Assembly: GCF_001695855.1 (NCBI RefSeq)
Contig: NZ_MBSS01000012.1
Location: 496,001 to 560,000 of the forward strand
Origin: Ensifer sp. LC163
Lineage (GTDB): Bacteria > Pseudomonadota > Alphaproteobacteria > Rhizobiales > Rhizobiaceae
Direction: 5' to 3'
DNA: 64,000 bases
Made by a program: the position numbers and the translations under genes. Below the pieces are notes generated by a model, which was given only the letters and a program-made list of their open reading frames with translations, was not told where the DNA came from and did no database searches. Numbering within the stretch: the first letter of the stretch is position 1; every line of letters starts with the position of its first letter. Below are positions 1-10,467 of the stretch, in pieces.

Positions 1-911
1 ATATGGCGATCTCGCGAAATGTGAATATCGGTTCCTTCAACATCTGAGCCTCACGGGGAGAACGATTGTTGAATGCAATATCGCCTTTATTGTTCACCCC
101 GATAAGACATCACCCAGTGAACAGGCCGTTTCAAATTGAACAATAACGGAGCGTAACGCGTTGGGCGCACATGCGCTTCCCCTACGCCGCCGTCGCGTCA
201 CCGGCTACAGCCTCGATACCCCGAACGCGCGGCTTGAATTTGTCGATCTGCATCCGCAGGGATCAGACGCCGGCACGGCGAGCGCTTCGGATGCAGGGAT
301 GGAGACTGCCCCTCACCCAAGGCTTCCGCCGCCGCGATAACGATCGGGAGATCGCAGTCCTCGCGATGACGAAAGCGGGATTGTCCCGAAATGGGACGCC
401 TCCCGAAATTGCTTCACCTTGATCGGTGGTCGCGAAATACGTGCCTTCAAATTCGCGGACGTATTTGTAAGTTGGCGCGTCGATCATGATGATCGATAGG
501 GCTGTTTCATCGTTTCCGAACGTCTGGGACAGTCCGCCTGACCATAAATCCGCCCAGGCTCCGGCTACAGCGCCGCGCGTCTTTAAGACGCGCCAAGGTC
601 GCTGTAACACTTTGAATTGCTGGATATTTTTGTCCTTAAATCGATTCCGATTTAAGGAATTATGCATTAGGCAACAAGAAAGGGCCCTTGCGAGCCCTCT
701 CCTGCCATCTACTGTACAATTCTCGATCAGCGCGTACTGACGCCGGCTCGGCGCCTTGGCCTGCCGCATCGACATGCCCAAAAAGCGGCCGGATGTCCCG
801 AACTTGTGCCGGTCAAGCCATCACAAACCAGATGCATATGGACATCAGCCGCATCATGCGGATATCAGGCAGTTCTCACGCGACGACGCGCAGCATCTCA
901 GGGAGACGAAG
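1..911. other. Gene-poor stretch, no supported gene
   Basis: No reading frame here has a convincing start, ribosome-binding site and protein-like composition together. The longest minus-strand frame runs straight through the mosaic repeat at 566-669, so part of its product is translated repeat. A segment around 300-500 reads on the minus strand as a plausible-looking but unrecognised peptide. I treat it as non-coding or degenerate. The only structured element I see is the repeat. Confidence 0.5.
566..669 (+). repeat. Rhizobial intergenic mosaic repeat, copy 1
   Basis: About 104 bp with three nested dyads. An outer stem TACAGCG/CGCTGTA encloses an inner stem GCGCGTC/GACGCGC. Further right, CCTTAAATCG and CGATTTAAGG form a 10-bp stem closed by ATTC. 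The element ends in a TTATGCATTAG tail. Related copies lie at 1119-1224, 7462-7567 (inverted) and 47433-47537. The layout resembles the intergenic mosaic elements known from rhizobia; exact family assignment needs a search. Confidence 0.8.
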
Positions 912-1091
912 ATGACCACGGACAAAAAACCGGAAACGACCGTGACCGTCGAGAAACGACTGAACGGCAAATGGTGCTTTGTCGTCAAGTATCGCGGCGT
1001 CACACACCCGGCACAGGGAAACTTTTCCTCGATGCTGCAGGCGCAGGCAATCGGCCAATCCTTCCTGAAGGCTCTGGAAAAACAGGGCTGA
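912..1091 (+). CDS. Small conserved-looking hypothetical protein (59 aa)
   Basis: A 59-residue basic protein starting MTTDKKPETTVTVEKRLNGK and ending in ALEKQG. The start is chosen because GGGAGACGAAG directly precedes this ATG; the frame is open further upstream, but that part reads like non-coding sequence. The centre (KWCFVVKYRGVTHPAQGNFSSMLQAQAIGQSFLKAL) is laid out like a beta-strand pair followed by an amphipathic helix. There is no signal peptide or membrane segment. I do not recognise the family. It stands alone between two mosaic repeats, so there is no operon context to suggest a role. Confidence 0.6.
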   Translation: MTTDKKPETTVTVEKRLNGKWCFVVKYRGVTHPAQGNFSSMLQAQAIGQSFLKALEKQG

Positions 1092-1118
1092 GAATGCCGG
1101 CCGGTCGAGGCGGCCACA

Positions 1119-1224
1119 TACAGCGCCGCGCGTCAAACGTGACGCGCTAAGGACGCTGTAACGCTTTAAACTTGCTGCATAATTTATCCTTGAATCGATT
1201 CCGATTTAAGGAATTATGCAATAG
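1119..1224 (+). repeat. Rhizobial intergenic mosaic repeat, copy 2
   Basis: Same orientation and architecture as the copy at 566-669: TACAGCG ... CGCTGTA outer stem, GCGCGTCA/TGACGCGC inner stem, then CCTTGAATCG/CGATTTAAGG around ATTC and an ATTATGCAATAG tail. One arm of the second stem has a G for A change (CCTTGAATCG), which leaves a G-U pair in RNA. It begins 27 bp after the stop codon of the small ORF ending at 1091. Confidence 0.8.
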
Positions 1225-1368
1225 CCGCGCTGACCGGGGCCCTTCGCTTGCCGCCCCATCAGGTTGCACGACGGCAGCGAGCCGTCCACCGTGCAATTCT
1301 GCCTCCACCATCTCGAATGAATTTGAGGACCATTTCGCAATCGGGCAGCCAGCGATACTGCCTGACGA

Positions 1369-1641
1369 CTATTCCGTCGCCGAGCGGATGATGTTGCAGA
1401 GACCGTCGCGCACGATGTCCTTGGAGGTCATTTGCCCGGCCTGGATATCAAAGATGGCATCGACGCGCGTGCTGGAGCCGCGCTCGCGGGCGACGACGCG
1501 CAACGTCTGGATCCGGCCCGAACCCGTCGTTTCCTGAAATGCGTCAACTGTGCCGAGCGACTTGTTGACCTTGATGCCCGAGAACCCTTCGGCGGCAACG
1601 CCCTGGGCAAGTCGCTGCAACGCGGTTTCAGGTTTCAGCAT
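1369..1641 (-). CDS. Hypothetical protein, possibly a 5'-truncated remnant
   Basis: A 90-aa frame from the ATG at 1641 (MLKPETALQRLAQGVAAEGF) with normal codon use and a clearly protein-like sequence, including repeated VxAxFDIQAG-type strand patterns. The same frame stays open upstream for 19 more codons (..SLQRAISYKTWQEFA) that also look coding but contain no start codon. It ends there at a TAG (1699-1701), beyond which the frame is open again to an ATG at 1839. There is no ribosome-binding site at 1641. It may be the C-terminal remnant of a longer gene or a gene broken by an amber codon. I do not recognise the family. Confidence 0.45.
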   Translation of the reverse strand: MLKPETALQRLAQGVAAEGFSGIKVNKSLGTVDAFQETTGSGRIQTLRVVARERGSSTRVDAIFDIQAGQMTSKDIVRDGLCNIIRSATE

Positions 1642-1884
1642 GGCGAATTCCTGCCAGGTCTTGTAGCTGATGGCGCGCTGGAGGGAATTGGACGACCACT
1701 ATGGGACTTGAAGAAGACGTTGAACCAGAGAGCGATCGGCGGCCTGTCCCGAATCTGGAGCAAGCCTATCGGCGTGAGAGACGGGCTTTTTACAAAGCAC
1801 GGCCTGCGTGCGCTGAAAACGTCCGCAATCGGTCCGCATCAAGATACGGGCCGAACAGAATATGAATTAAGGGATTGATTTAGC

Positions 1885-1961
1885 TGGTCGGAGTGAGAGG
1901 ATTCGAACCTCCGACCCCCACGTCCCGAACGTGGTGCGCTACCAGACTGCGCTACACTCCG
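1885..1961 (-). tRNA. tRNA-Pro (CGG anticodon)
   Basis: A 77-nt cloverleaf on the minus strand. The acceptor stem is CGGAGTG/CACTCCG followed by A and an encoded CCA. The T-loop arm contains GGTTCGAATCC. The anticodon loop TTCGGGA places CGG at 34-36, which reads CCG proline codons. A good sigma-70 type promoter lies just upstream. Confidence 0.95.
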
Positions 1962-1976
1962 TGACCAGCGGCGCCT

Positions 1977-2005
1977 CTATAGAACAGGCTTTTGGATTGC
2001 ACAAG
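1977..2005 (-). promoter_or_regulatory. Promoter of tRNA-Pro
   Basis: On the minus strand, CTTGTG (2000-2005) is followed by a 17-bp spacer and CTATAG (1977-1982). This is close to the rhizobial housekeeping consensus CTTGAC-N17-CTATAT. It ends 15 bp before the mature 5' end of tRNA-Pro. Confidence 0.7.
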
Positions 2006-2431
2006 CGCCTATTGCGAAAAACTTCTCGGCCTCGCCAAAAAAACTGGAGCAGTGGAAAACCAAGGCAGGAATCGGGGCCGGCTCCCTCGCCTGCACAGTT
2101 GTCGGCAGCACAAGCAACCAGCCTCGTCGACGCCGTTGCCAACGGCCGTCCCTCGACAGAACGATTCGCATCGATATGTGGAACGGTTTCCCATGCCCGT
2201 AGCGGCGGCTGATCAGATCGAAATCCGCCCCAACGGATCACGTTGCGGTGAGCTTGCCGGGCCAAATAGGGACTTTCTGCAACGCTTCGCATTTTCCTGA
2301 AACAGAATGCAGACGGCGGATTTTCTTTGCCGGCTTTTGGCGCTAGAGGCTCAACGGAAAGCGCGCAAACCCAGGGGATTGGGGCCGGCGCGCCACGCCT
2401 ATTTCAGAACGAGAGCCAAAGGGACGAAAAC
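2006..2431. other. Intergenic region without a supported gene
   Basis: Reading frames overlap here on both strands, but none has a ribosome-binding site or recognisable protein. The frame leading into the lipoprotein at 2432 is open upstream; it is low-complexity and reads as leader sequence. I see no repeat or strong hairpin. Confidence 0.5.
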
Positions 2432-2866
2432 ATGAACTTCCGCATGATGACGGTGGCAGGCCTCGCGCTTGCGCTCGCAGGCTGCACCACGACGACGGCG
2501 ATTTCCAGAAACGCGGTTGAATCGCGTTGGCTCGGCCAGCCGGCCGGCGGCTTCTTCGCCCAGTATGGTCCCCCGCTTTCCGACGTCGAAAGCGGCAGCT
2601 CCACCGTCTACAACTGGAAGGGCGGCTACAAAACCCGCAAGGTTGCGGCCCAATACGAAACCGGCAAGGACGGCAAGCGCGGCAAGCGTATCTCCCCGGC
2701 CCGCACGGAATATCTGAGCTGCTCGGTGCAGCTGACCGTCTCTTCCGACTACGTCATCCGCTCGATCCGCCTGGTCGGCGACCACAAGCGCGCCAACGGC
2801 CCGAGCTGGTGCGAAGAATTCCTCGGCAGCGCCAAGGCGGAGAAGCCGGCAGCACAGGCAAGCTGA
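2432..2866 (+). CDS. Small outer-membrane-type lipoprotein
   Basis: 144 aa. The start at MNFRMMTVAG is chosen because it gives a textbook lipoprotein signal: a short basic n-region, a hydrophobic core and the lipobox LAGC with Cys at about residue 17, preceded by a GGGACG element. The mature part contains WLGQPAGGFFAQYGPP and STVYNWKGG, a pattern seen in small rhizobial envelope lipoproteins, and two further cysteines (SCSV, WCEE) that could form a disulfide. Function unknown. It is a single gene, followed by its own terminator. Confidence 0.8.
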   Translation: MNFRMMTVAGLALALAGCTTTTAISRNAVESRWLGQPAGGFFAQYGPPLSDVESGSSTVYNWKGGYKTRKVAAQYETGKDGKRGKRISPARTEYLSCSVQLTVSSDYVIRSIRLVGDHKRANGPSWCEEFLGSAKAEKPAAQAS

Positions 2867-2892
2867 CAACCGGCGCATCGCGAGACACTCCA

Positions 2893-2927
2893 GACCCCGC
2901 CAATATCAATTGGCGGGGTCTTCGTTT
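2893..2927 (+). terminator. Rho-independent terminator of the lipoprotein gene
   Basis: A 12-bp perfect stem, GACCCCGCCAAT (2893-2904) with ATTGGCGGGGTC (2909-2920), loop ATCA, followed by TTCGTTT. It lies 26 bp after the stop codon at 2866. The rest of the gap to 3178 contains no supported gene. Confidence 0.8.
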
Positions 2928-3178
2928 GCGCGCCGGCCAGACGCGAAGCGAGCGGCGTCCGCCACAGCAGCCCGCGCGCGGATGGAGACGGCCCAAAAAG
3001 CTCGTGGCCCGATTGATCGATACTGACGCCAACTGGCGGCTACCTGCCCCGAGAACTTCAACAAGCACCAGGGGCCCAGATCATGCGCGGATAGCGCCGA
3101 CATCCATCGTTACGGGCAAGTCCCGACGGGGTATTCCGAGACGAGACAGGAGACAGAAAGTTTCCGAAGGGAAAAATG

Positions 3179-3252
3179 TGGCTGGGGCGCCTGGATTCGA
3201 ACCAGGGGATGGCGGTACCAAAAACCGCTGCCTTACCGCTTGGCTACGCCCC
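3179..3252 (-). tRNA. tRNA-Gln (TTG anticodon)
   Basis: 74 nt on the minus strand. The acceptor stem is GGGGCGT/GCGCCCC-like with an encoded CCA end. The anticodon stem GCGGT/ACCGC has a loop TTTTGGT, giving TTG at 34-36, which reads glutamine. The T-arm has GGTTCGAATCC. No convincing promoter hexamers were found upstream. Confidence 0.93.
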
Positions 3253-3466
3253 AACGGAGCTGGCGGGAAATAATCTCGCCAAATCGAGCGCCTGATTAGC
3301 AAAGCTCGTGCCGCGTCACAATGATTAAGTTTGCGGTTTGAGCGGTTTTGCCGGGTTTGTTCACCCGCATTCGCTTTGCCCCCGGCCAAACGCCGGTGCC
3401 TGGCACCACGCCGCCCTTCCCTTCGCGACTGTCACCTCCTATTCTCCGGCGCGAATGGAGACCCCC

Positions 3467-3763
3467 ATGAGCCAGTTTCGTGCCCGTCCGCCCGCAGTGC
3501 CCAGCATTCTTGTTGACGATGCGGTGGTGCGCATTACCCGATGGGACTTCGAGCCCGGCGCCGATACCGGCCATCATGTCCATGGCCTCGGCTATGTGGT
3601 CGTGCCGATGACCGATTGCCAGTTCCTGCTGGAGGAAGAAGGCGGCAGCCGGCGGGTGGACATCGCCAAGGGGGCGGCCTACCGGCGCGAGGCCGGCATG
3701 GCGCACAATGTCGTCAATGCCGGCAGCCGGCCGATGTCGTTCATCGAGATCGAATACAAGTGA
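3467..3763 (+). CDS. Cupin-domain protein
   Basis: 98 aa, a single small beta-barrel. Cupin motif 1 is visible as GADTGHHVHGLGYVVVPM (metal-ligand histidines in HHVH) and motif 2 near the end as GMAHNVVNAGSRPMSF. The ATG at 3467 is preferred over the in-frame ATG at 3455 because GGAG at 3457-3460 is correctly spaced for it. Short stand-alone cupins of this type bind a metal and may act on or sense a small molecule; the substrate cannot be read from sequence. It is the first gene of a tight three-gene unit (17 bp to the next gene). Confidence 0.8.
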   Translation: MSQFRARPPAVPSILVDDAVVRITRWDFEPGADTGHHVHGLGYVVVPMTDCQFLLEEEGGSRRVDIAKGAAYRREAGMAHNVVNAGSRPMSFIEIEYK

Positions 3764-3780
3764 AGGCCAGGAAAAGACGC

Positions 3781-4704
3781 ATGCAAAGCCCCGACTTCGA
3801 CCTCGATTTCAAGCCGGCGTATGGCGAGGCCGTGACGGTTGCCGACGGCGTTCAGCGCATCACGGTCAACAATCCCGGCCCTTTCACCTTTCACGGCACC
3901 AACAGCTACATCGTCGGCAATCGCTCGGTGGCGGTGATCGATCCAGGCCCGGACGATGAAGCGCATTTTCAGGCGTTGATGGCGGCGCTCAAAGGCCGGG
4001 AGGTAACCCACATCGCCGTCAGCCACACCCACCGCGATCACTCGCCACTGGCGCGGCGGCTGAAGGCCGCGACTGGGGCACCGATCGTCGGCGAAGGGCC
4101 ACACCGCGCCGCCAGACCTTTGCATGAAGGCGAGATCAACCCCTTCGCCGAGAGTTCCGATATGGAATTTTCGCCCGACATCGTTCTTGCCGATGGCGGG
4201 CGGATCGAAGGTGACGGCTGGGCGCTGACGGGGCTTGCCACCCCCGGCCACACCGCCAACCATATGGCGTTTGCGCTCGATGGCACCGGCACCGTGTTTT
4301 CCGCCGATCACGTCATGGCCTGGGCGACGACGATCGTCGCTCCGCCGGATGGCGCCATGGCGGACTACATGGCCTCGCTGGAGAAGCTGCTAACGCGCGA
4401 CGACCGGCTGTATCTGCCCGGTCATGGCGGGCCTGTCATCGAGCCGGCATCGTTTCTCCGGGGGCTGCGCGCTCATCGCCGCATGCGGGAGCGCGCCGTG
4501 CTCGAACGCGTCCGGGCCGGCGACAGCAAGATCCCCGACATGGTCAAGGTGATCTATGCCTCGACCGACATCCGGCTGCATGGCGCGGCGGCCCTCTCCG
4601 TGCTCGCGCATCTTGAGGACCTGCTCGAACAGGGGCGCGTTGAGACCGATGGGCCGCCTTCCCTTTTCGGCGACTATCGCCTGGCGCCGGGAGGAGCCGG
4701 CTGA
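3781..4704 (+). CDS. Metallo-beta-lactamase-fold hydrolase
   Basis: 307 aa. It contains the zinc motif HTHRDHS (HxHxDH) around residue 85, then GHTANHMAF and a distal GHGGPVIEP histidine, the full set of MBL-fold metal ligands. The C-terminal 60 residues (MRERAVLERVRAGDSKIPDMV.. to LLEQGRV) form the winged-helix-like tail typical of the LACTB2-type subfamily, whose members include endoribonucleases and glyoxalase-like enzymes. The substrate is therefore open. No signal peptide, so cytoplasmic. It starts 17 bp after the cupin gene and is followed after 2 bp by the DCC protein, indicating one operon. Confidence 0.85.
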   Translation: MQSPDFDLDFKPAYGEAVTVADGVQRITVNNPGPFTFHGTNSYIVGNRSVAVIDPGPDDEAHFQALMAALKGREVTHIAVSHTHRDHSPLARRLKAATGAPIVGEGPHRAARPLHEGEINPFAESSDMEFSPDIVLADGGRIEGDGWALTGLATPGHTANHMAFALDGTGTVFSADHVMAWATTIVAPPDGAMADYMASLEKLLTRDDRLYLPGHGGPVIEPASFLRGLRAHRRMRERAVLERVRAGDSKIPDMVKVIYASTDIRLHGAAALSVLAHLEDLLEQGRVETDGPPSLFGDYRLAPGGAG

Positions 4705-4706
4705 AC

Positions 4707-5159
4707 ATGCGGCAGCGAGCCCACAGCTACCGCGACGACCCGACGGTGCCGCACTTTCCCGACGACCGCCCGGTGATCGTCTTTGACGGCGAATGCATCT
4801 TCTGCTCGGGCTGGGTGCGTTTCATGCTGCAGCATGACCGGCAGGCGCGCTATCGCTACCTGACGGCGCAGTCGCCGCTCGGCCGGGCGCTCTACAGGCA
4901 TTACGGCCTCGATACGGACAACTATGAAAGCAACATCCTGATCGAGAACGGCATTGCGCGTTTCAAGTCGGACGGATCGATCCGCACGCTTGCAGGGTTA
5001 GGCCTGCCATGGTCGCTGGTGAATATCTGCCGCATCCTGCCTGCAGCCCTTCGCGACCCGCTCTACGATCTCGTCGCGAAAAACCGCTATCGCATCGCCG
5101 GACGCCGCCAGACCTGCATGGTGCCGACCGCGGAAGAACGCGGGCGCTTCATCGCCTGA
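4707..5159 (+). CDS. DCC-family thiol-disulfide oxidoreductase-like protein (DUF393)
   Basis: 150 aa. The family signature VFDGECIFCSGWVRFML holds the DxxCxxC motif near residue 29. YRYLTAQSPLG and the C-terminal KNRYRIAGRRQTCM are also typical. DUF393 proteins are predicted thioredoxin-fold redox proteins without a firmly established partner. The gene begins 2 bp after the MBL-fold gene, so it is translated from the same message. It converges with the DUF1499 gene 21 bp downstream. Confidence 0.85.
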   Translation: MRQRAHSYRDDPTVPHFPDDRPVIVFDGECIFCSGWVRFMLQHDRQARYRYLTAQSPLGRALYRHYGLDTDNYESNILIENGIARFKSDGSIRTLAGLGLPWSLVNICRILPAALRDPLYDLVAKNRYRIAGRRQTCMVPTAEERGRFIA

Positions 5160-5180
5160 GACGCACGGCGCCTTGCTCGA

Positions 5181-6089
5181 TCAATCGCCCGCGATGCCGA
5201 GCAGCTCCGCATCGAGCGCCCGCAGAAACTGATCGGCGAAGGCGGCGCCGATACCGAGATCGTGCCGACCGTAGCGAGACGCGACACGCAGGTCGACGAA
5301 AGTCGTTTCCGCTTCTTCGCGCAGACGGATCAGCACATCGAAACGAAAACCGGCAATCAGCGTGCGCCACTCTCCCTGAAGCACGACATCGCTGGAACGC
5401 CGCCCAGGGATTGCTCCCTCGAGCGCCATTTCCGGCCGGGATTCCGGCACGGGTATATTCTCCGGCTCGGTGGCGGCATCCGCCCCGGCATTCGGCCGGA
5501 CCGCCAGATCCTCGAGATCGGCGCGCGTATTTTCAACGCCGAGTTCCTGCGTGATGCCGACGCGCGTCTTCTCGACAACATTGCGCACCCCCTGGAACAC
5601 GCGGTCGAGCGCGCCGTCGTAACGGCGCCCGGTCAGGCCGGGATAGGCAACGATCTGCGCTTCGCGATCCTCGGGCGTCACCGCCGGATTGCGCTTCAGC
5701 CAGCTCTCTTCCGTCTGCGGAACTTTCAGCCACGGCGGCGGCGTCACCGTGTCGGTGCTGACATCGTAGATCACCGGTCGGGTCAGATACTGCGCGACAC
5801 CGAAACCGATGAAACCGAGCGGCGGCGCGGCATAGACAAGGGCCGAGGCGGAGGCGATGCCGCCGATCGCAGCAACCTGCCAAAGTCGAGCGAGCCCCAC
5901 CACGGCAAGCAGGACGCCGAGCAGCGCAAAGGCACCGGAAAGCCCGACCAGTCCAAGGAAATGCGGCGTCGTCAACGGGCCGAACCGGTGCGCAAGCAGG
6001 GACAGTGCGAAGATCGCAAAGGCGATGCGGGCAAAGCGGCGCGCCCAATGGGCGGCATAGGAATAGGGGCGCTCGTACCGGACTATCAT
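5181..6089 (-). CDS. DUF1499 membrane protein
   Basis: 302 aa. Three hydrophobic segments lie in the first ~110 residues (IAFAIFALSLLA, FLGLVGLSGAFALLGVLLAV, VAAIGGIASASALVYAAPP). A soluble domain follows with the DUF1499 features TRPVIYDVSTDTVTPPP, RVFQGVRNVVEK and, at the end, VDLRVASRYGRHDLGIGAAFADQFL. The role of DUF1499 is not known; the architecture suggests a membrane-anchored domain facing the periplasm. Single gene, convergent with the DCC gene. Confidence 0.8.
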   Translation of the reverse strand: MIVRYERPYSYAAHWARRFARIAFAIFALSLLAHRFGPLTTPHFLGLVGLSGAFALLGVLLAVVGLARLWQVAAIGGIASASALVYAAPPLGFIGFGVAQYLTRPVIYDVSTDTVTPPPWLKVPQTEESWLKRNPAVTPEDREAQIVAYPGLTGRRYDGALDRVFQGVRNVVEKTRVGITQELGVENTRADLEDLAVRPNAGADAATEPENIPVPESRPEMALEGAIPGRRSSDVVLQGEWRTLIAGFRFDVLIRLREEAETTFVDLRVASRYGRHDLGIGAAFADQFLRALDAELLGIAGD

Positions 6090-6349
6090 GTAACGGAATC
6101 AATCCCCTGCATCGAAACAGACCTGCATTCTTAGACCATGGCCGGGGCCGTGAAAACAGGCAATAGGGTGCGGCTGGAGACATGGGTTGAACGCAAGGCA
6201 AGCCTTGCCGCAAAATCGCCATTCTCGTTAACCACCTATCAGACATCAGGAATATGCCCGCACGGCGGCAAAGACCGCGGTGGATCATCAACCGGAGGCA
6301 ATGGCCGACGCCTGGGAACGGATCCAGCACGGCAAGACGGAGAGACATC

Positions 6350-6739
6350 ATGGTCGCATCGCAAGCAGCCGTGGCAACCGCCACCCACGCCGCACCGCCC
6401 CCACCGGCTGACGCCGGCATACCGATGGCACTGCTTGAGCTGGAGCTCTCCCTCGACAGCTTCTCCGGAAGCAAGGACGATTTCACCGCCTTCATCCGAA
6501 CGATGGCCGACAATGTTGGCGGCGAATTTCTCTTTGCCTTGCCGGCTTCCGGCTTGATCGAGGACTGCCTGAGCATCGCCGTCCTTCGCCTCGGCGAGAC
6601 CGAAGGCGACGCCGCGCCAATCCTGTTCGTTTGCCTTGAGGAAGAAGGCTCGACGATCCGGCTCGAGCACCCGGGCGAGAGTACCCAGGACCTGAAAAGC
6701 TTTGCCGAATCCTTTGTAGGCGTGCTCGAGCGCATGTGA
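6350..6739 (+). CDS. Hypothetical protein (129 aa)
   Basis: The start is set at MVASQAAVATATHAA because CGGAGAG precedes it; the longer upstream frame is arginine-rich and unlike protein. After an alanine/proline-rich N-terminus (HAAPPPPADAGIP) the sequence is acidic and regular (LLELELSLDSFSGSKDDFTAFIRTMADNVGGEFLF ... FVCLEEEGSTIRLEH), consistent with a small alpha/beta cytoplasmic domain. No signal peptide or cysteine motif. I do not recognise the family and the neighbours give no clue. Confidence 0.65.
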   Translation: MVASQAAVATATHAAPPPPADAGIPMALLELELSLDSFSGSKDDFTAFIRTMADNVGGEFLFALPASGLIEDCLSIAVLRLGETEGDAAPILFVCLEEEGSTIRLEHPGESTQDLKSFAESFVGVLERM

Positions 6740-7106
6740 TTATCGGGGCGTGCGGAAACGGATTGACTGCTGGCTGCCGGCAGGCCCATCATGCCTCCAT
6801 GCGATTGAATCGTGAATGCAAAATCCGTGTGGTGCGCCCCTGCCCGAGGCCCGGAATTCGGCTTGTGGCTGCGCCCAGACCTCGACCGGCGATTGCACGA
6901 TTCGCCACGCCGGTCTTCCCGGCGATACCCGAAAAAATCAGGGTGGACACGACAGCCCTTCATGCGGCAGAGCTCTGTCCTGCAGGCGGCGGCAAAGACC
7001 TGAGCGACGCGGTGTGCCCGACCTCCTGACAAGGACGAGTTTCGAGCACAAGCAAAGACGATCTTTCGCCGAGCCGATCTGCATCCGCTCAGGAGGCATG
7101 AATACG
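6740..7106. other. Intergenic region without a supported gene
   Basis: Open frames exist but begin with sequences rich in Arg/Pro/Gly and lack ribosome-binding sites. No tRNA, repeat or strong hairpin was recognised. The last ~20 bases form the leader of the small lipoprotein at 7107. Confidence 0.45.
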
Positions 7107-7379
7107 ATGAAAACCAAACTGCTGACCCTTGCCGCCGTCGGGCTGCTGCTTGCGGCCTGCCAGACGATGACGCCGGAAGAGCGGCGCGCCGCCGACGGCA
7201 ACACCTGCGCCTCCTACGGCTTCCGCCGAGGCACCGATGCGTTCGCCACTTGCCTGCAACGCATCGAACTCGACCGCCGCGCCGAGGCGCGCAGCTTCCG
7301 CTACGACAATGATACGATGATGTGGGGCTGGAACCGCCCGGTCGTGATTGCGCGCCCGGTTATCGTGCAGGCAAACTGA
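7107..7379 (+). CDS. Small lipoprotein (90 aa)
   Basis: It begins MKTKLLTLAAVGLLLAACQT, a clear lipoprotein signal with lipobox LAAC (Cys about residue 18). An AGGAGG at 7091-7096 is spaced correctly for this ATG and too close for the alternative at 7098. The mature part has DGNTCASYGFRRGTDAFATCLQR, a CxxYGF...CxxR motif common in tiny rhizobial envelope lipoproteins, and two conserved-looking cysteines. Function unknown. It is followed directly by mosaic repeats. Confidence 0.8.
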   Translation: MKTKLLTLAAVGLLLAACQTMTPEERRAADGNTCASYGFRRGTDAFATCLQRIELDRRAEARSFRYDNDTMMWGWNRPVVIARPVIVQAN

Positions 7380-7380
7380 A

Positions 7381-7461
7381 GCATGTCGCGCAAATGTGCG
7401 CAGCGGTTTTGCGATAACGACACACGCAAAAATGAGAGCTTAAAGCGCAGTAAGCGAATCC
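7381..7461 (+). repeat. RIME-like repeat
   Basis: GCATGTCGCGCAAATGTG.. GCAGCGGTTTTGCGATAACGAC forms the long imperfect dyad (TGTCGCGCAAA.. with TTTGCG-ATAACGACA) typical of the rhizobial intergenic mosaic element RIME, followed by a short A-rich strand and TTAAAGCGC. A second copy is at 16967-17069. It begins one base after the lipoprotein stop codon. Confidence 0.75.
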
Positions 7462-7567
7462 TACTGCATGTTTCCTTAAATCGTATTCGATTTAAGGATA
7501 AAAACATGCAGTAATTCAAAGTGCTACAGCGACCTTTGCGCGTCTGATAAGACGCGCGGCGCTGTAG
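7462..7567 (-). repeat. Rhizobial intergenic mosaic repeat, copy 3 (inverted)
   Basis: This is the reverse complement of the element at 566-669. TACTGCATG leads into CCTTAAATCG/CGATTTAAGG (loop TATT), then the GCGCGTC/GACGCGC dyad and the outer stem ending GCTGTAG. It abuts the RIME-like element on its left, so the two families form a composite block between the lipoprotein and ppdK. Confidence 0.8.
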
Positions 7568-7602
7568 AGATCGCGACGCGCTCTAAGTCTGAAACTGTAT
7601 AC

Positions 7603-7634
7603 CAACGCCCGGGGCACCGCGCTCCCGGGCGTTG
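7603..7634 (-). terminator. Hairpin downstream of ppdK, possible terminator
   Basis: An 11-bp perfect stem CAACGCCCGGG (7603-7613) with CCCGGGCGTTG (7624-7634), 26 bp beyond the ppdK stop. No U-run follows on the minus strand, so it may stabilise the 3' end or terminate only weakly. Confidence 0.5.
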
Positions 7635-7660
7635 ACCTTGTAAGGGGCGTCGATGACGCC

Positions 7661-10327
<2,667 letters not shown>

Positions 10328-10467
10328 GCCTGCTCTCCACCCAGAAACAGTCTTTTATGACGATTTACAGTATATGCTTCGGCCTGGAAATGCACCCGCC
10401 GAAGTTTTATGCTGCAGCGCATCATTTTTTCGCAACTGTCGCGCGCACCGTGGGTGGAAGGCGAGGC

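Noticed and set aside
263-781. Minus-strand 172-aa frame
   Set aside because: It runs through the mosaic repeat, so its middle is translated repeat sequence, and it lacks a ribosome-binding site.
5533-7032. Minus-strand 499-aa frame overlapping the DUF1499 gene
   Set aside because: It overlaps a well-supported gene in another frame and contains arginine-rich, non-protein-like sequence.
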